From assembly GCA_029263945.1 (NCBI GenBank), contig JARIDM010000078.1, forward strand, positions 1-5,162: 5,162 nt of DNA, in the 5' to 3' direction. This stretch comes from Sporosarcina sp. Its GTDB lineage: Bacteria > Bacillota > Bacilli > Bacillales_A > Planococcaceae. The notes below the pieces were generated by a model. The model was given only the letters and a program-made list of their open reading frames with translations, was not told the DNA's origin and did no database searches. How positions within the stretch are numbered: the first letter of the stretch is position 1; every line of letters starts with the position of its first letter. A program made the position numbers and the translations under genes. Positions 1 to 5,162 of this stretch are shown here, one piece after another.

Positions 1-200
1 AGGAACAATTTTTTAATCTAGACAATGATCCTGATGAAAAAGAGAATTTAATTGGGAATCCATTGTATTTGGATCAGATTACACTTCGTAGAGGGCAACT
101 GATTCAAGAATTAGTTGGGCGAGAAGAAGGTTATACGGATGGTGAAAAGTTAATTGTTGGACGAAAACCCCAACCAACGCTAAATAAAGCCCATTCATAG
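1..200 (+). CDS. Sulfatase (arylsulfatase family), C-terminal end only
   Basis: This is the last 65 codons (reading from base 3) of a gene that begins before the window and stops at TAG 198-200. The visible protein starts EQFFNLDNDPDEKENLIGNP. The pattern F-x-L-x-NDP-x-E-x-x-NL is the characteristic C-terminal strand and turn of formylglycine-dependent sulfatases of the arylsulfatase superfamily. After it come a helix with LRRGQLIQEL and a tail GREEGYTDGEKLIVGRKP, which resembles the end of many polysaccharide-degradation sulfatases. Such enzymes remove sulfate esters from glycans. The catalytic C/S-x-P-x-R motif and any signal peptide are upstream and not visible, so activity, location and substrate cannot be judged. 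The other two forward frames are closed by stops within the first 21 bases. I see no T-tract terminator after it, so read-through into the next operon is possible. Phosphatase or sulfohydrolase relatives share this tail motif, so the family call is firmer than the exact enzyme. Confidence 0.75.
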   Translation, partial: EQFFNLDNDPDEKENLIGNPLYLDQITLRRGQLIQELVGREEGYTDGEKLIVGRKPQPTLNKAHS

Positions 201-279
201 CGTGAAGTTGTGATGTGAACGGAATAGATTAAGCGTCTGAATGGAAGAAAAGTAGAAAGGTTCTGAAAATGAGTAGACA

Positions 280-307
280 TTGGAAAACATTCGTGATATT
301 CTATTAG
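280..307 (+). promoter_or_regulatory. Weak candidate promoter for the transport operon
   Basis: TTGGAA (280-285) and TATTAG (302-307) each match four of six bases of the sigma-A -35 and -10 boxes and are separated by 16 bases. Transcription would start near 314, placing the cre site about 36-49 bases downstream, a position where CcpA can block elongation. The region to 331 is very AT-rich and includes the palindrome TAAAATATTTTA (320-331), so other -10 boxes such as TAAAAT (320-325) are possible but lack a recognisable -35 box. The exact promoter is therefore uncertain. Confidence 0.3.
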
Positions 308-349
308 TAAATGTTTTAATAAAATATTTTAGTAGAAAAGAATCACTGT

Positions 350-363
350 AGAAAGCGCTTACA
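350..363 (+). promoter_or_regulatory. cre site (CcpA catabolite-repression operator)
   Basis: AGAAAGCGCTTACA matches 12 of 14 positions of the ideal symmetric CcpA operator TGAAAGCGCTTTCA, including the full AAGCGCTT core (353-360). CcpA with HPr-Ser-P binds such sites in Bacillota when glucose or another preferred sugar is present. The site lies about 100 bases before the start of the sugar-binding protein gene and is the only strong cre I found. It implies that the operon is shut down when preferred sugars are available. A LacI-family local repressor could bind a similar sequence, since that family shares the central CG. Confidence 0.75.
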
Positions 364-372
364 ACGCTTTCT
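350..372 (+). repeat. Perfect 8-base inverted repeat overlapping the cre site
   Basis: AGAAAGCG (350-357) is repeated in inverted form as CGCTTTCT (365-372), with a seven-base spacer CTTACAA. In RNA this would form a compact hairpin with three G-C pairs. No T-tract follows (the next bases are CTTGAACA), so it is not a normal intrinsic terminator. It overlaps the cre palindrome but has a different centre, at 361 rather than 356-357, so it may be a second operator or a leader hairpin. Confidence 0.5.
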
Positions 373-386
373 CTTGAACAGTGAAG

Positions 387-440
387 TTAAGCTATTTAAG
401 GGGGGTGAATAGGGTTTTGATTACTGCCTAAATAACTTAA
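387..440 (+). repeat. Imperfect 12-base inverted repeat in the leader
   Basis: TTAAGCTATTTA (387-398) pairs with TAAATAACTTAA (429-440) at 11 of 12 positions; the only mismatch is C392 against A435. The 30-base loop is G-rich, with a run of six G (400-405) and a GGG (412-414). The right arm ends 10 bases before the GAGGAG ribosome binding site of the binding-protein gene. It could be a leader stem-loop that stabilises the mRNA or affects translation, or a widely spaced operator. The stem is almost entirely A-T pairs, so its stability alone is modest. Confidence 0.4.
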
Positions 441-463
441 AATAAAAAAAGAGGAGTGTCATC

Positions 464-1840
464 ATGAAATCTATTTCAAGAAAGTTAATCGTACTCTTTG
501 CAGCACTTGCACTATTGTTAGCGGCATGTAGCAATGATAAGGATTCAAGTAAGGACGGAAATAAAGATAAAGATAAAGCCGGCGACAAGACAGATAGCCA
601 AGAACTAGAAGTAGCGGTATTCCAAGGTGGATACGGGGATGCTTACTGGAAAGAAATCGCTAAAATGTTTGAAGAAGCAAATCCAGGAACAACGGTCAAT
701 ATTACAGCGAACCCAGACATTGGTGAACTAATTCGTCCGAAAATTATTGCGGGCACGCCACCAGATGTTGTGTACCTAAACCAAACAGATCCATCTGGGG
801 TCACGCAAGGATTAATCAAAGAAGAAGGATTTCTTGAGTTAACAGATCTATTTGAGGAAAATGCATTAAACGAAGATGTAGCATTAAAAGATAAGATCTT
901 ACCAGGTATTTTAGAGTCAGTTTATATGTCTCCGTACGGCGACGAGAAGATTTACATGGCACCATATAACTACAACGTAATGGGGTTATGGTACAACAAA
1001 ACACTTTTCGATGAAGAAGGCATTGAAATTCCAAAAACGTGGGATGACTTCTTTGCACTCAATGAAGTAGCAAAAGAACATGATCGTGCGTTGTTTACTT
1101 ACCAAGGTGCAAGCCCAGGATATATTGAAGAAATTCTAATTCCTGCTGTTTATTCACTTGGTGGTCAAGAATCATTAGACCAGATGTTAACCTATGATCC
1201 TGAGTTTTGGAAATCAGATGTCGCGCTTGATGCGTTGGCAATCGTTGAAGAAATTGCAACAACAGAAAATGCTTTAATGAACGGTACAGTAGCACTAGAC
1301 CACACACAATCACAAACATCATTCATGCAAGGGGATTCGATGTTTATCCCGAATGGTAACTGGTTTGAAGGTGAAATGGAAGAAGCACCACGTGAAGAAG
1401 GATTTGAATTTGGATTCCTTGGTGTACCTGCATTTGATGCAAATGATCCACTTCTAGCACTCACTTCAGTTGAACAAATGTACATTCCAAAAGCAGCTGC
1501 GAACCCAGAGCTTGCGAAGGAATTCTTGAAGTTTCTGTACACGGAAGAAAGCGTTAAATTGAACGGTGAATTTGCGAAAGCAGCAATGGCGGTTGACGGT
1601 GCTTCTGATCTAGTTAAAGAATACTTAACAGAGTCATCTTATAACGTCTATAAAGCAGTTGAAAGTGGTATGTACGCGATGTCAGGAAACTTTGCGCCAG
1701 TACCAACAGGTGTAAACGTTGAGCCGCGTGAAGTATTATTTGACCAAGTTGCAAGTGTTATGAACAAAGAAATGACGAAAGAAGAATGGGCAGACAAAAT
1801 GTATGAGGTCTATACAAAGGTTGCCGAGAAATTAGAGTAG
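464..1840 (+). CDS. Sugar ABC transporter, substrate-binding lipoprotein (family 1)
   Basis: This 458-residue protein is the extracellular solute receptor of a carbohydrate importer. Residues 1-21 form a lipoprotein signal: basic MKSISRK, a hydrophobic stretch, then the lipobox L19-A20-A21-C22, where Cys22 would be lipid-anchored. Residues 23-46 are a very hydrophilic Lys/Asp/Ser tether. From about 48 the fold is a family 1 (UgpB/MalE-like) binding protein: a first strand LEVAVFQGG, a helix YWKEIAKMFEEANPG (61-75), GLWYNKTLF (174-182), PKTWDDF (190-196), and MFIPNGNWFEGEM (293-305). The NGNW segment and the spacing of GLWYNK and FTYQG resemble binding proteins for N-acetylglucosamine/chitobiose-type sugars, but this resemblance is from memory. 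Length is typical. The ATG is preceded by GAGGAG (451-456) at seven bases. The gene is first in the transport operon, with a cre site upstream and a terminator directly after it. The neighbouring GH35 gene suggests a beta-galactose-containing ligand. Confidence 0.93.
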   Translation: MKSISRKLIVLFAALALLLAACSNDKDSSKDGNKDKDKAGDKTDSQELEVAVFQGGYGDAYWKEIAKMFEEANPGTTVNITANPDIGELIRPKIIAGTPPDVVYLNQTDPSGVTQGLIKEEGFLELTDLFEENALNEDVALKDKILPGILESVYMSPYGDEKIYMAPYNYNVMGLWYNKTLFDEEGIEIPKTWDDFFALNEVAKEHDRALFTYQGASPGYIEEILIPAVYSLGGQESLDQMLTYDPEFWKSDVALDALAIVEEIATTENALMNGTVALDHTQSQTSFMQGDSMFIPNGNWFEGEMEEAPREEGFEFGFLGVPAFDANDPLLALTSVEQMYIPKAAANPELAKEFLKFLYTEESVKLNGEFAKAAMAVDGASDLVKEYLTESSYNVYKAVESGMYAMSGNFAPVPTGVNVEPREVLFDQVASVMNKEMTKEEWADKMYEVYTKVAEKLE

Positions 1841-1846
1841 ATTTTA

Positions 1847-1891
1847 AAACATACCTTATTCCCTTTGGATAGGGTATGTTTCTTTTTTTTT
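1847..1891 (+). terminator. Strong intrinsic terminator between binding-protein and permease genes
   Basis: The left arm (1847-1861) pairs with the right arm (1867-1881) over 15 consecutive positions, two of them G-U, around the five-base loop CCTTT. The core is AAACATACC against GGTATGTTT. Nine T follow at 1883-1891 after a single C. It starts six bases after the TAG stop of the binding-protein gene. Placed inside an operon, it would stop most transcripts after the first gene and let a fraction read through into the permeases. This is a common way to make the receptor in excess. Processing that protects the 3' end of the first message is an alternative or additional role. Confidence 0.9.
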
Positions 1892-1906
1892 CTATACATA
1901 AATCCA

Positions 1907-1925
1907 AGCCTATGAAGGTTAGGCT
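1907..1925 (+). repeat. Small 6-base stem-loop before the permease gene
   Basis: AGCCTA (1907-1912) and TAGGCT (1920-1925) are perfect inverted copies around the seven-base loop TGAAGGT. The stem ends nine bases before the AGGTGG ribosome binding site (1934-1939). CTATGAA also occurs twice here (1910-1916 and 1924-1930). The structure is short and could be chance. Confidence 0.25.
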
Positions 1926-1945
1926 ATGAAAGCAGGTGGATGTAA

Positions 1946-2830
1946 GTGAATAGCAAAAGTAAAACGGCATTTATATTACTTTGTATCTTGCCTACATTAA
2001 TAATATTTGGTGTATTTATCGTTTATCCTGTGACACAGGTATTTTATAAATCATTATTTAGTAGTTCTGGTTTTGGCGGTGGCGGAGAAATATTCATCGG
2101 GTTAGATAACTTTAAAGAATTGTTTACAGATGAAATTTTCTTGAAGTCACTCAAAAATACAGGATTCCTTATGGTCGTCGTTCCGACAATTACCTTGTTT
2201 TTATCACTTGTATTTGCTTCGATTTTATCATTTGGGAACTTACGTGAGAAGCATTTGTACCGCACGATCTTTTTCTTCCCAAGTATTTTGTCATTTGTCG
2301 TCATCGGAATTTTATGGTCATTCATTTATCATCCGAACATGGGGATCATTAACGAAGTGTTAACCTGGATGGGCTTAAATCAGTATGCACTCGTATGGCT
2401 GGGCTCTAAAGATACCGTTTTATGGGCAATTGCACTTGTCATGGTGTGGCAAGCGGTCGGTTATTACATGGTTATGTATCTTGCGGGGATGGATGGTGTA
2501 CCAAAAGAATTGTACGAAGCAGCTTCGATGGATGGCGCAAACGTTGTCCAACAGTTCTTCAAGATTACCATTCCAATGTTGTGGGAAATTATCCGAATCA
2601 CAATTATCTTCAGCATTAATGGTGTGTTGAATATCAGTTTCGTGCTGGTCATCGTCATGACCGCAGGGGGGCCCAATAACTCGTCTCAAGTTGCGCTCAC
2701 CTATATGTATAAACAAGCATTTGTGAATGCGAACTTTGGTTATGCGATGGCGATTGCAGTCATTGTGTTCTTGGTATCCCTCATTCTGTCATTAATCAGT
2801 AATAAATTAACAGAACGCGAGACGCACTAA
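1946..2830 (+). CDS. Sugar ABC transporter permease, MalF/UgpA type
   Basis: This 294-residue integral membrane protein is one half of the translocation channel of a CUT1-family carbohydrate importer. Six hydrophobic segments are visible, roughly at 8-31, 71-97, 107-127, 157-180, 213-238 and 265-284. The cytoplasmic EAA loop that docks on the ATPase is clear: E191-A-A-S-M-D-G197, ending in ITIP (207-210). The motif TAGGPNNSS (239-247) before the last helix is typical of MalF/UgpA-type subunits. The start is GTG 1946, supported by AGGTGG (1934-1939) at six bases; the in-frame codon just before it is TAA, so no longer form is possible. The gene lies 105 bases after the binding-protein gene, beyond a strong terminator, and only 14 bases before the partner permease. 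Its stop is followed at once by that gene's ribosome binding site, so the two are surely co-transcribed. Confidence 0.94.
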   Translation: MNSKSKTAFILLCILPTLIIFGVFIVYPVTQVFYKSLFSSSGFGGGGEIFIGLDNFKELFTDEIFLKSLKNTGFLMVVVPTITLFLSLVFASILSFGNLREKHLYRTIFFFPSILSFVVIGILWSFIYHPNMGIINEVLTWMGLNQYALVWLGSKDTVLWAIALVMVWQAVGYYMVMYLAGMDGVPKELYEAASMDGANVVQQFFKITIPMLWEIIRITIIFSINGVLNISFVLVIVMTAGGPNNSSQVALTYMYKQAFVNANFGYAMAIAVIVFLVSLILSLISNKLTERETH

Positions 2831-2831
2831 T

Positions 2832-2839
2832 AGGAGGTG
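2832..2839 (+). promoter_or_regulatory. Near-perfect Shine-Dalgarno for the second permease
   Basis: AGGAGGTG is fully complementary to the 3' end of Bacillota 16S rRNA and sits five bases before ATG 2845, directly after the TAA of the first permease. It is stronger than the AGGTGG and AGGGG sites used for the neighbouring GTG-start genes. Confidence 0.85.
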
Positions 2840-2844
2840 TAAAG

Positions 2845-3693
2845 ATGAAACAAAAACATACAGGAAAAGAAAAAGTTGGACGTATTTTACTTCGTGTCGT
2901 CTTATTAACCGCAACGTTTATATTTGTCTATCCGTTAATCTGGAACTTAATCGCAGCCTTTAAGACGAATACAGAAATTATGGAAAGTCCTTGGTCAATT
3001 CCGGAAACATTGAATTTTAGTAACTTTACACGTGCATTTGTCGATTCCAGTATGGGCGAATTTATCATTAACTCATTTGTGGTAACTGCGCTCTCTATGG
3101 TTCTTTTGCTACTGTTAGTGGTCCCGACATCTTACGCATTGTCTCGATTCGATTTTAAAGGTAGAAAATTATTACACAATTTCTATATGGCTGGTTTATT
3201 CATCCAACCCGTGTATATTATGATTCCATTATTTTTAATGATGAATAATCTCCATATGTTGGACAATCGTTTTTGGTTAAGTTTAGTTTACGCAGCAGGT
3301 GCACTGCCTTTCTCTGTGTATTTGTTAACAGGATTTATGAGGTCAATTCCAAAAGAATACGAAGAATCAGCGTATATTGATGGGTCTGGTTATTTACGTA
3401 CGTTACTGAGCATTATTGTACCGTTAGCAAAACCTGGTATATTAACCGTTGTCATCTTTAACTTCTTCACATTCTGGAATGAATACGCACTTGCTTTAGT
3501 GCTCATTTCAAGTGATTCGAAGAAAACAATTCCAGTAGGATTGGCAAATTTAATGGAAGTTCAAAAGTTTGCGACTGACTGGGCGGCACTATTTGCTGCA
3601 CTCGTATTGGTCTTGCTTCCAACGATTACGTTGTATGCACTCACACAGAAGAAACTTACAGAAGGTTTATCGATGGGTGGATTGAAAGGCTAA
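2845..3693 (+). CDS. Sugar ABC transporter permease, MalG/UgpE type
   Basis: This 282-residue membrane protein is the second channel subunit and should pair with the preceding permease. Hydrophobic segments lie at about 12-38, 73-98, 110-133, 142-164, 188-209 and 244-265. The ATPase-docking loop is E174-S-A-Y-I-D-G180 through IIVPLAKPG (190-198); Ser at the middle position of the usual EAA triplet is a common variation. The N-terminal FVYPLIWNLIAAFKTNTEI and the C-terminal QKKLTEGLSMGGLKG are hallmarks of the MalG-like branch, and the last of these is the tail that contacts the ATPase. Length is normal. The ATG has an excellent ribosome binding site. A 46-base gap without a terminator leads to the glycosidase gene, so that gene is probably in the same transcript. 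Confidence 0.95.
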   Translation: MKQKHTGKEKVGRILLRVVLLTATFIFVYPLIWNLIAAFKTNTEIMESPWSIPETLNFSNFTRAFVDSSMGEFIINSFVVTALSMVLLLLLVVPTSYALSRFDFKGRKLLHNFYMAGLFIQPVYIMIPLFLMMNNLHMLDNRFWLSLVYAAGALPFSVYLLTGFMRSIPKEYEESAYIDGSGYLRTLLSIIVPLAKPGILTVVIFNFFTFWNEYALALVLISSDSKKTIPVGLANLMEVQKFATDWAALFAALVLVLLPTITLYALTQKKLTEGLSMGGLKG

Positions 3694-3739
3694 TTGGTGG
3701 AAGGTTTATAAATATAAGTAAAGATAGGGGTTATCTATA

Positions 3740-5162
3740 GTGTCTATTTTAAAAGTTGAAGGCAATCAGCTGATTCTCAATAAAGAACCGATCCAGCTCA
3801 TTTCAGGTGCGATTCACTATTTTAGGATTGTTCCTGAATACTGGGAAGACCGTTTATTGAAATTAAAAGCGGGTGGTTTTAATTGTGTTGAAACATACGT
3901 CCCTTGGAATTTACATGAACCCAAAGAAGGCGAGTTCAACTTTGAAGGCATTGCAAATATTGAAGAATTCATCAGAATCGCAGAGCGCATCGGGCTGCAT
4001 GTCATTGTGCGTCCAAGTCCGTATATTTGTGCGGAGTGGGAGTTTGGTGGTTTACCGTCTTGGCTTCTCGCAGACCGCAATATGAGGTTAAGGTCATTCT
4101 ATCAGCCTTACCTAGACAAAGTGGACAATTATTATGATGTGTTACTAAAGAAATTAGTACCGCTTTTACAAACAAACGGTGGACCGATTATCGCAATGCA
4201 AATCGAAAATGAATATGGTAGCTTTGGTAACGATAAAAAATACTTAAACTATGTGAAGGATTCAATGATTGAACGAGGCATTGATGTCTTACTCTTCACA
4301 TCTGATGGTCCTGAAGACTTTATGCTTCAAGGGGGGATGGTTGACGGTGTCTATGCGACGGTCAACTTTGGCTCGAGACCCGAAGAAGCGTTCGCGAAGC
4401 TTCAGGAATATCGTCCAAATACACCGAACTTTGTGATGGAGTATTGGAATGGTTGGTTTGACCACTGGGGCGAGGAACATCATGAACGCGATCCTGGTGA
4501 AACAGCGGATACATTTGAGGAAATGCTAAAACGTGGGGATTCTGTAAACTTCTATATGTTCCACGGAGGCACGAATTTTGGTTTTTACAATGGCGCGAAC
4601 TTTGACAAGGTGCACCAACCGACAGTTACGAGCTATGACTATGACTGCCCAATTAGTGAAACAGGAGAAGTAACCCCTAAATTCCATGCGGTACGTGAAG
4701 CGATTGCCAAACATAAAGACATTGGTGAATTAGTATTACCAGAACCAATTCCAAAAATAAACTATGGTCAAGTGAACATGACAGAAGTTGTTCAGTTGTT
4801 TGATGTCTTGGACGTAATGAGTGAAAAAGTACAAAGCGCAAACCCAGAAACAATGGAAAAACTAGGACAAGATTATGGTTTTACACTTTATAGCACATTT
4901 TTAGCAGGGCCTAGACCTGAATCAGAACTTACAATTCAAGACGTACGAGACCGTGCATTGGTCTTCATTAATAAAGAATATAAAGGTGTAATTGACCGTT
5001 GGGACAATCAAACACTTTCATTTGAGGTGCCTAAAGAAGGCGTACAAATCGATCTGCTCGTTGAAAATATGGGGCGCATAAACTATGGACCGATGATGAA
5101 TGATCCGAAGGGCATTACGGAAGGCGTTCGTTTTGAGCGTCAATTCTTGTTCGACTGGACGA
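3740..5162 (+). CDS. GH35 beta-galactosidase (BgaC-like), C-terminus beyond window
   Basis: The reading frame is open for 474 codons to the window end; related enzymes are about 590 residues, so roughly 100 are missing. It hydrolyses terminal beta-galactose by a retaining mechanism. The GH35 signature G-G-P-I-I-x-x-Q-x-E-N-E-Y fits exactly at 147-159. The acid/base is expected to be Glu158 and the nucleophile Glu234 in FVMEYWNGWFD. Other conserved blocks are SGAIHYFR (22-29), PYICAEWEFGGLPSWLL (94-110) and MFHGGTNFGFYNGAN (273-287). The TIM-barrel covers about 1-320, followed by the start of the beta-rich domains. There is no signal peptide, so the enzyme should be cytoplasmic and act on imported oligosaccharides; beta-1,3-galactosides are the usual target of BgaC relatives. 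The start is GTG 3740: AGGGG (3726-3730) lies nine bases before it, an in-frame TAG (3725-3727) blocks extension, and the next in-frame ATG falls inside the barrel. Confidence 0.95.
   Translation, partial: MSILKVEGNQLILNKEPIQLISGAIHYFRIVPEYWEDRLLKLKAGGFNCVETYVPWNLHEPKEGEFNFEGIANIEEFIRIAERIGLHVIVRPSPYICAEWEFGGLPSWLLADRNMRLRSFYQPYLDKVDNYYDVLLKKLVPLLQTNGGPIIAMQIENEYGSFGNDKKYLNYVKDSMIERGIDVLLFTSDGPEDFMLQGGMVDGVYATVNFGSRPEEAFAKLQEYRPNTPNFVMEYWNGWFDHWGEEHHERDPGETADTFEEMLKRGDSVNFYMFHGGTNFGFYNGANFDKVHQPTVTSYDYDCPISETGEVTPKFHAVREAIAKHKDIGELVLPEPIPKINYGQVNMTEVVQLFDVLDVMSEKVQSANPETMEKLGQDYGFTLYSTFLAGPRPESELTIQDVRDRALVFINKEYKGVIDRWDNQTLSFEVPKEGVQIDLLVENMGRINYGPMMNDPKGITEGVRFERQFLFDWT

Larger units (their letters stand above)
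201..463 (+). other. 263-base intergenic regulatory region
   Basis: No convincing gene lies between the sulfatase stop and the binding-protein start. Bases 201-279 hold nothing I recognise, and no terminator for the sulfatase gene. Bases 280-331 are AT-rich and hold the candidate promoter. Bases 350-372 carry the cre site and its overlapping hairpin, 387-440 the long inverted repeat, and 451-456 the GAGGAG ribosome binding site. I saw no match to a riboswitch or T-box. Confidence 0.6.

Noticed and set aside
269..307. A 12-codon reading frame (MSRHWKTFVIFY) with AAAGG eight bases upstream
   Set aside because: It overlaps the candidate promoter, the ribosome binding site is weak, and the length is within chance expectation.
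405..431. An eight-codon GTG reading frame after the run of six G
   Set aside because: The G run touches the GTG, leaving no normal ribosome binding spacing, and the frame closes almost at once.
816..1542. Three minus-strand reading frames of 75-116 codons across the binding-protein gene
   Set aside because: They lie entirely within a clearly real gene, overlap each other, and show no recognisable domains, so they are shadows of its codon pattern.
2385..2716. Several overlapping reading frames of 65-98 codons in both strands inside the first permease
   Set aside because: The permease frame has intact helices and the docking loop throughout, so these are out-of-frame by-products.
3722..3736. 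A five-pair AT-rich hairpin (AGATA/TATCT) that displays GGGGT of the GH35 ribosome binding site in its loop
   Set aside because: Four or more A-T pairs with a five-base loop are too weak to support a regulatory claim.
3817..4714. Small reading frames on both strands within the GH35 region
   Set aside because: The GH35 frame is continuous from 3740 with all catalytic motifs in order, so these are shadows.
1..5162. CRISPR array, transposon ends, tRNA or rRNA genes, defence genes
   Set aside because: I saw no regularly spaced repeats, transposase motifs, tRNA-like cloverleaf with CCA end, or rRNA sequence in any part of the window.

Overview
This window looks like chromosomal DNA from a low-GC Bacillota (Bacillales or Lactobacillales type). 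The evidence is AT-rich intergenic DNA, strong AGGAGG-type ribosome binding sites, two GTG starts, a CcpA-type cre site and a Gram-positive lipoprotein binding protein. I cannot name the genus. All genes are on the + strand and belong to one carbohydrate-utilisation locus.

Layout: (1) 1-200 is the C-terminal end of a sulfatase of the alkaline-phosphatase/arylsulfatase superfamily; its start lies outside the window. (2) 201-463 is a 263-base regulatory gap. It holds a weak candidate promoter, a near-consensus cre site (about 350-363) inside a small hairpin, and a second, larger AT-rich inverted repeat (387-440) just before the first ribosome binding site. (3) 464-1840 encodes a sugar-binding lipoprotein of an ABC importer. 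(4) 1847-1891 is a strong intrinsic terminator, placed between the binding-protein gene and the permease genes. (5) 1946-2830 and 2845-3693 encode the two permease subunits (MalF/MalG type, CUT1 family). (6) 3740 to the window end encodes the first 474 residues of a GH35 beta-galactosidase without a signal peptide; its C-terminus lies beyond the window.

Inferred working model: the lipoprotein captures a galactose-containing oligosaccharide outside the cell, the two permeases import it, and the cytoplasmic GH35 enzyme removes terminal beta-galactose. The neighbouring sulfatase suggests that the source glycan may be sulfated (for example mucin or keratan-type glycans, or a marine galactan), but substrate is not shown by the sequence. 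No ATPase gene is present here, so the importer either has one elsewhere in the cluster or shares a multitask ATPase of the MsmX type. The cre site implies glucose repression through CcpA. The internal terminator probably keeps the binding protein more abundant than the permeases.

I found no RNA genes, CRISPR array, mobile element or defence system. The most notable features are regulatory: the cre/hairpin pair, the second inverted repeat, and the internal terminator followed by a possible seven-codon leader.
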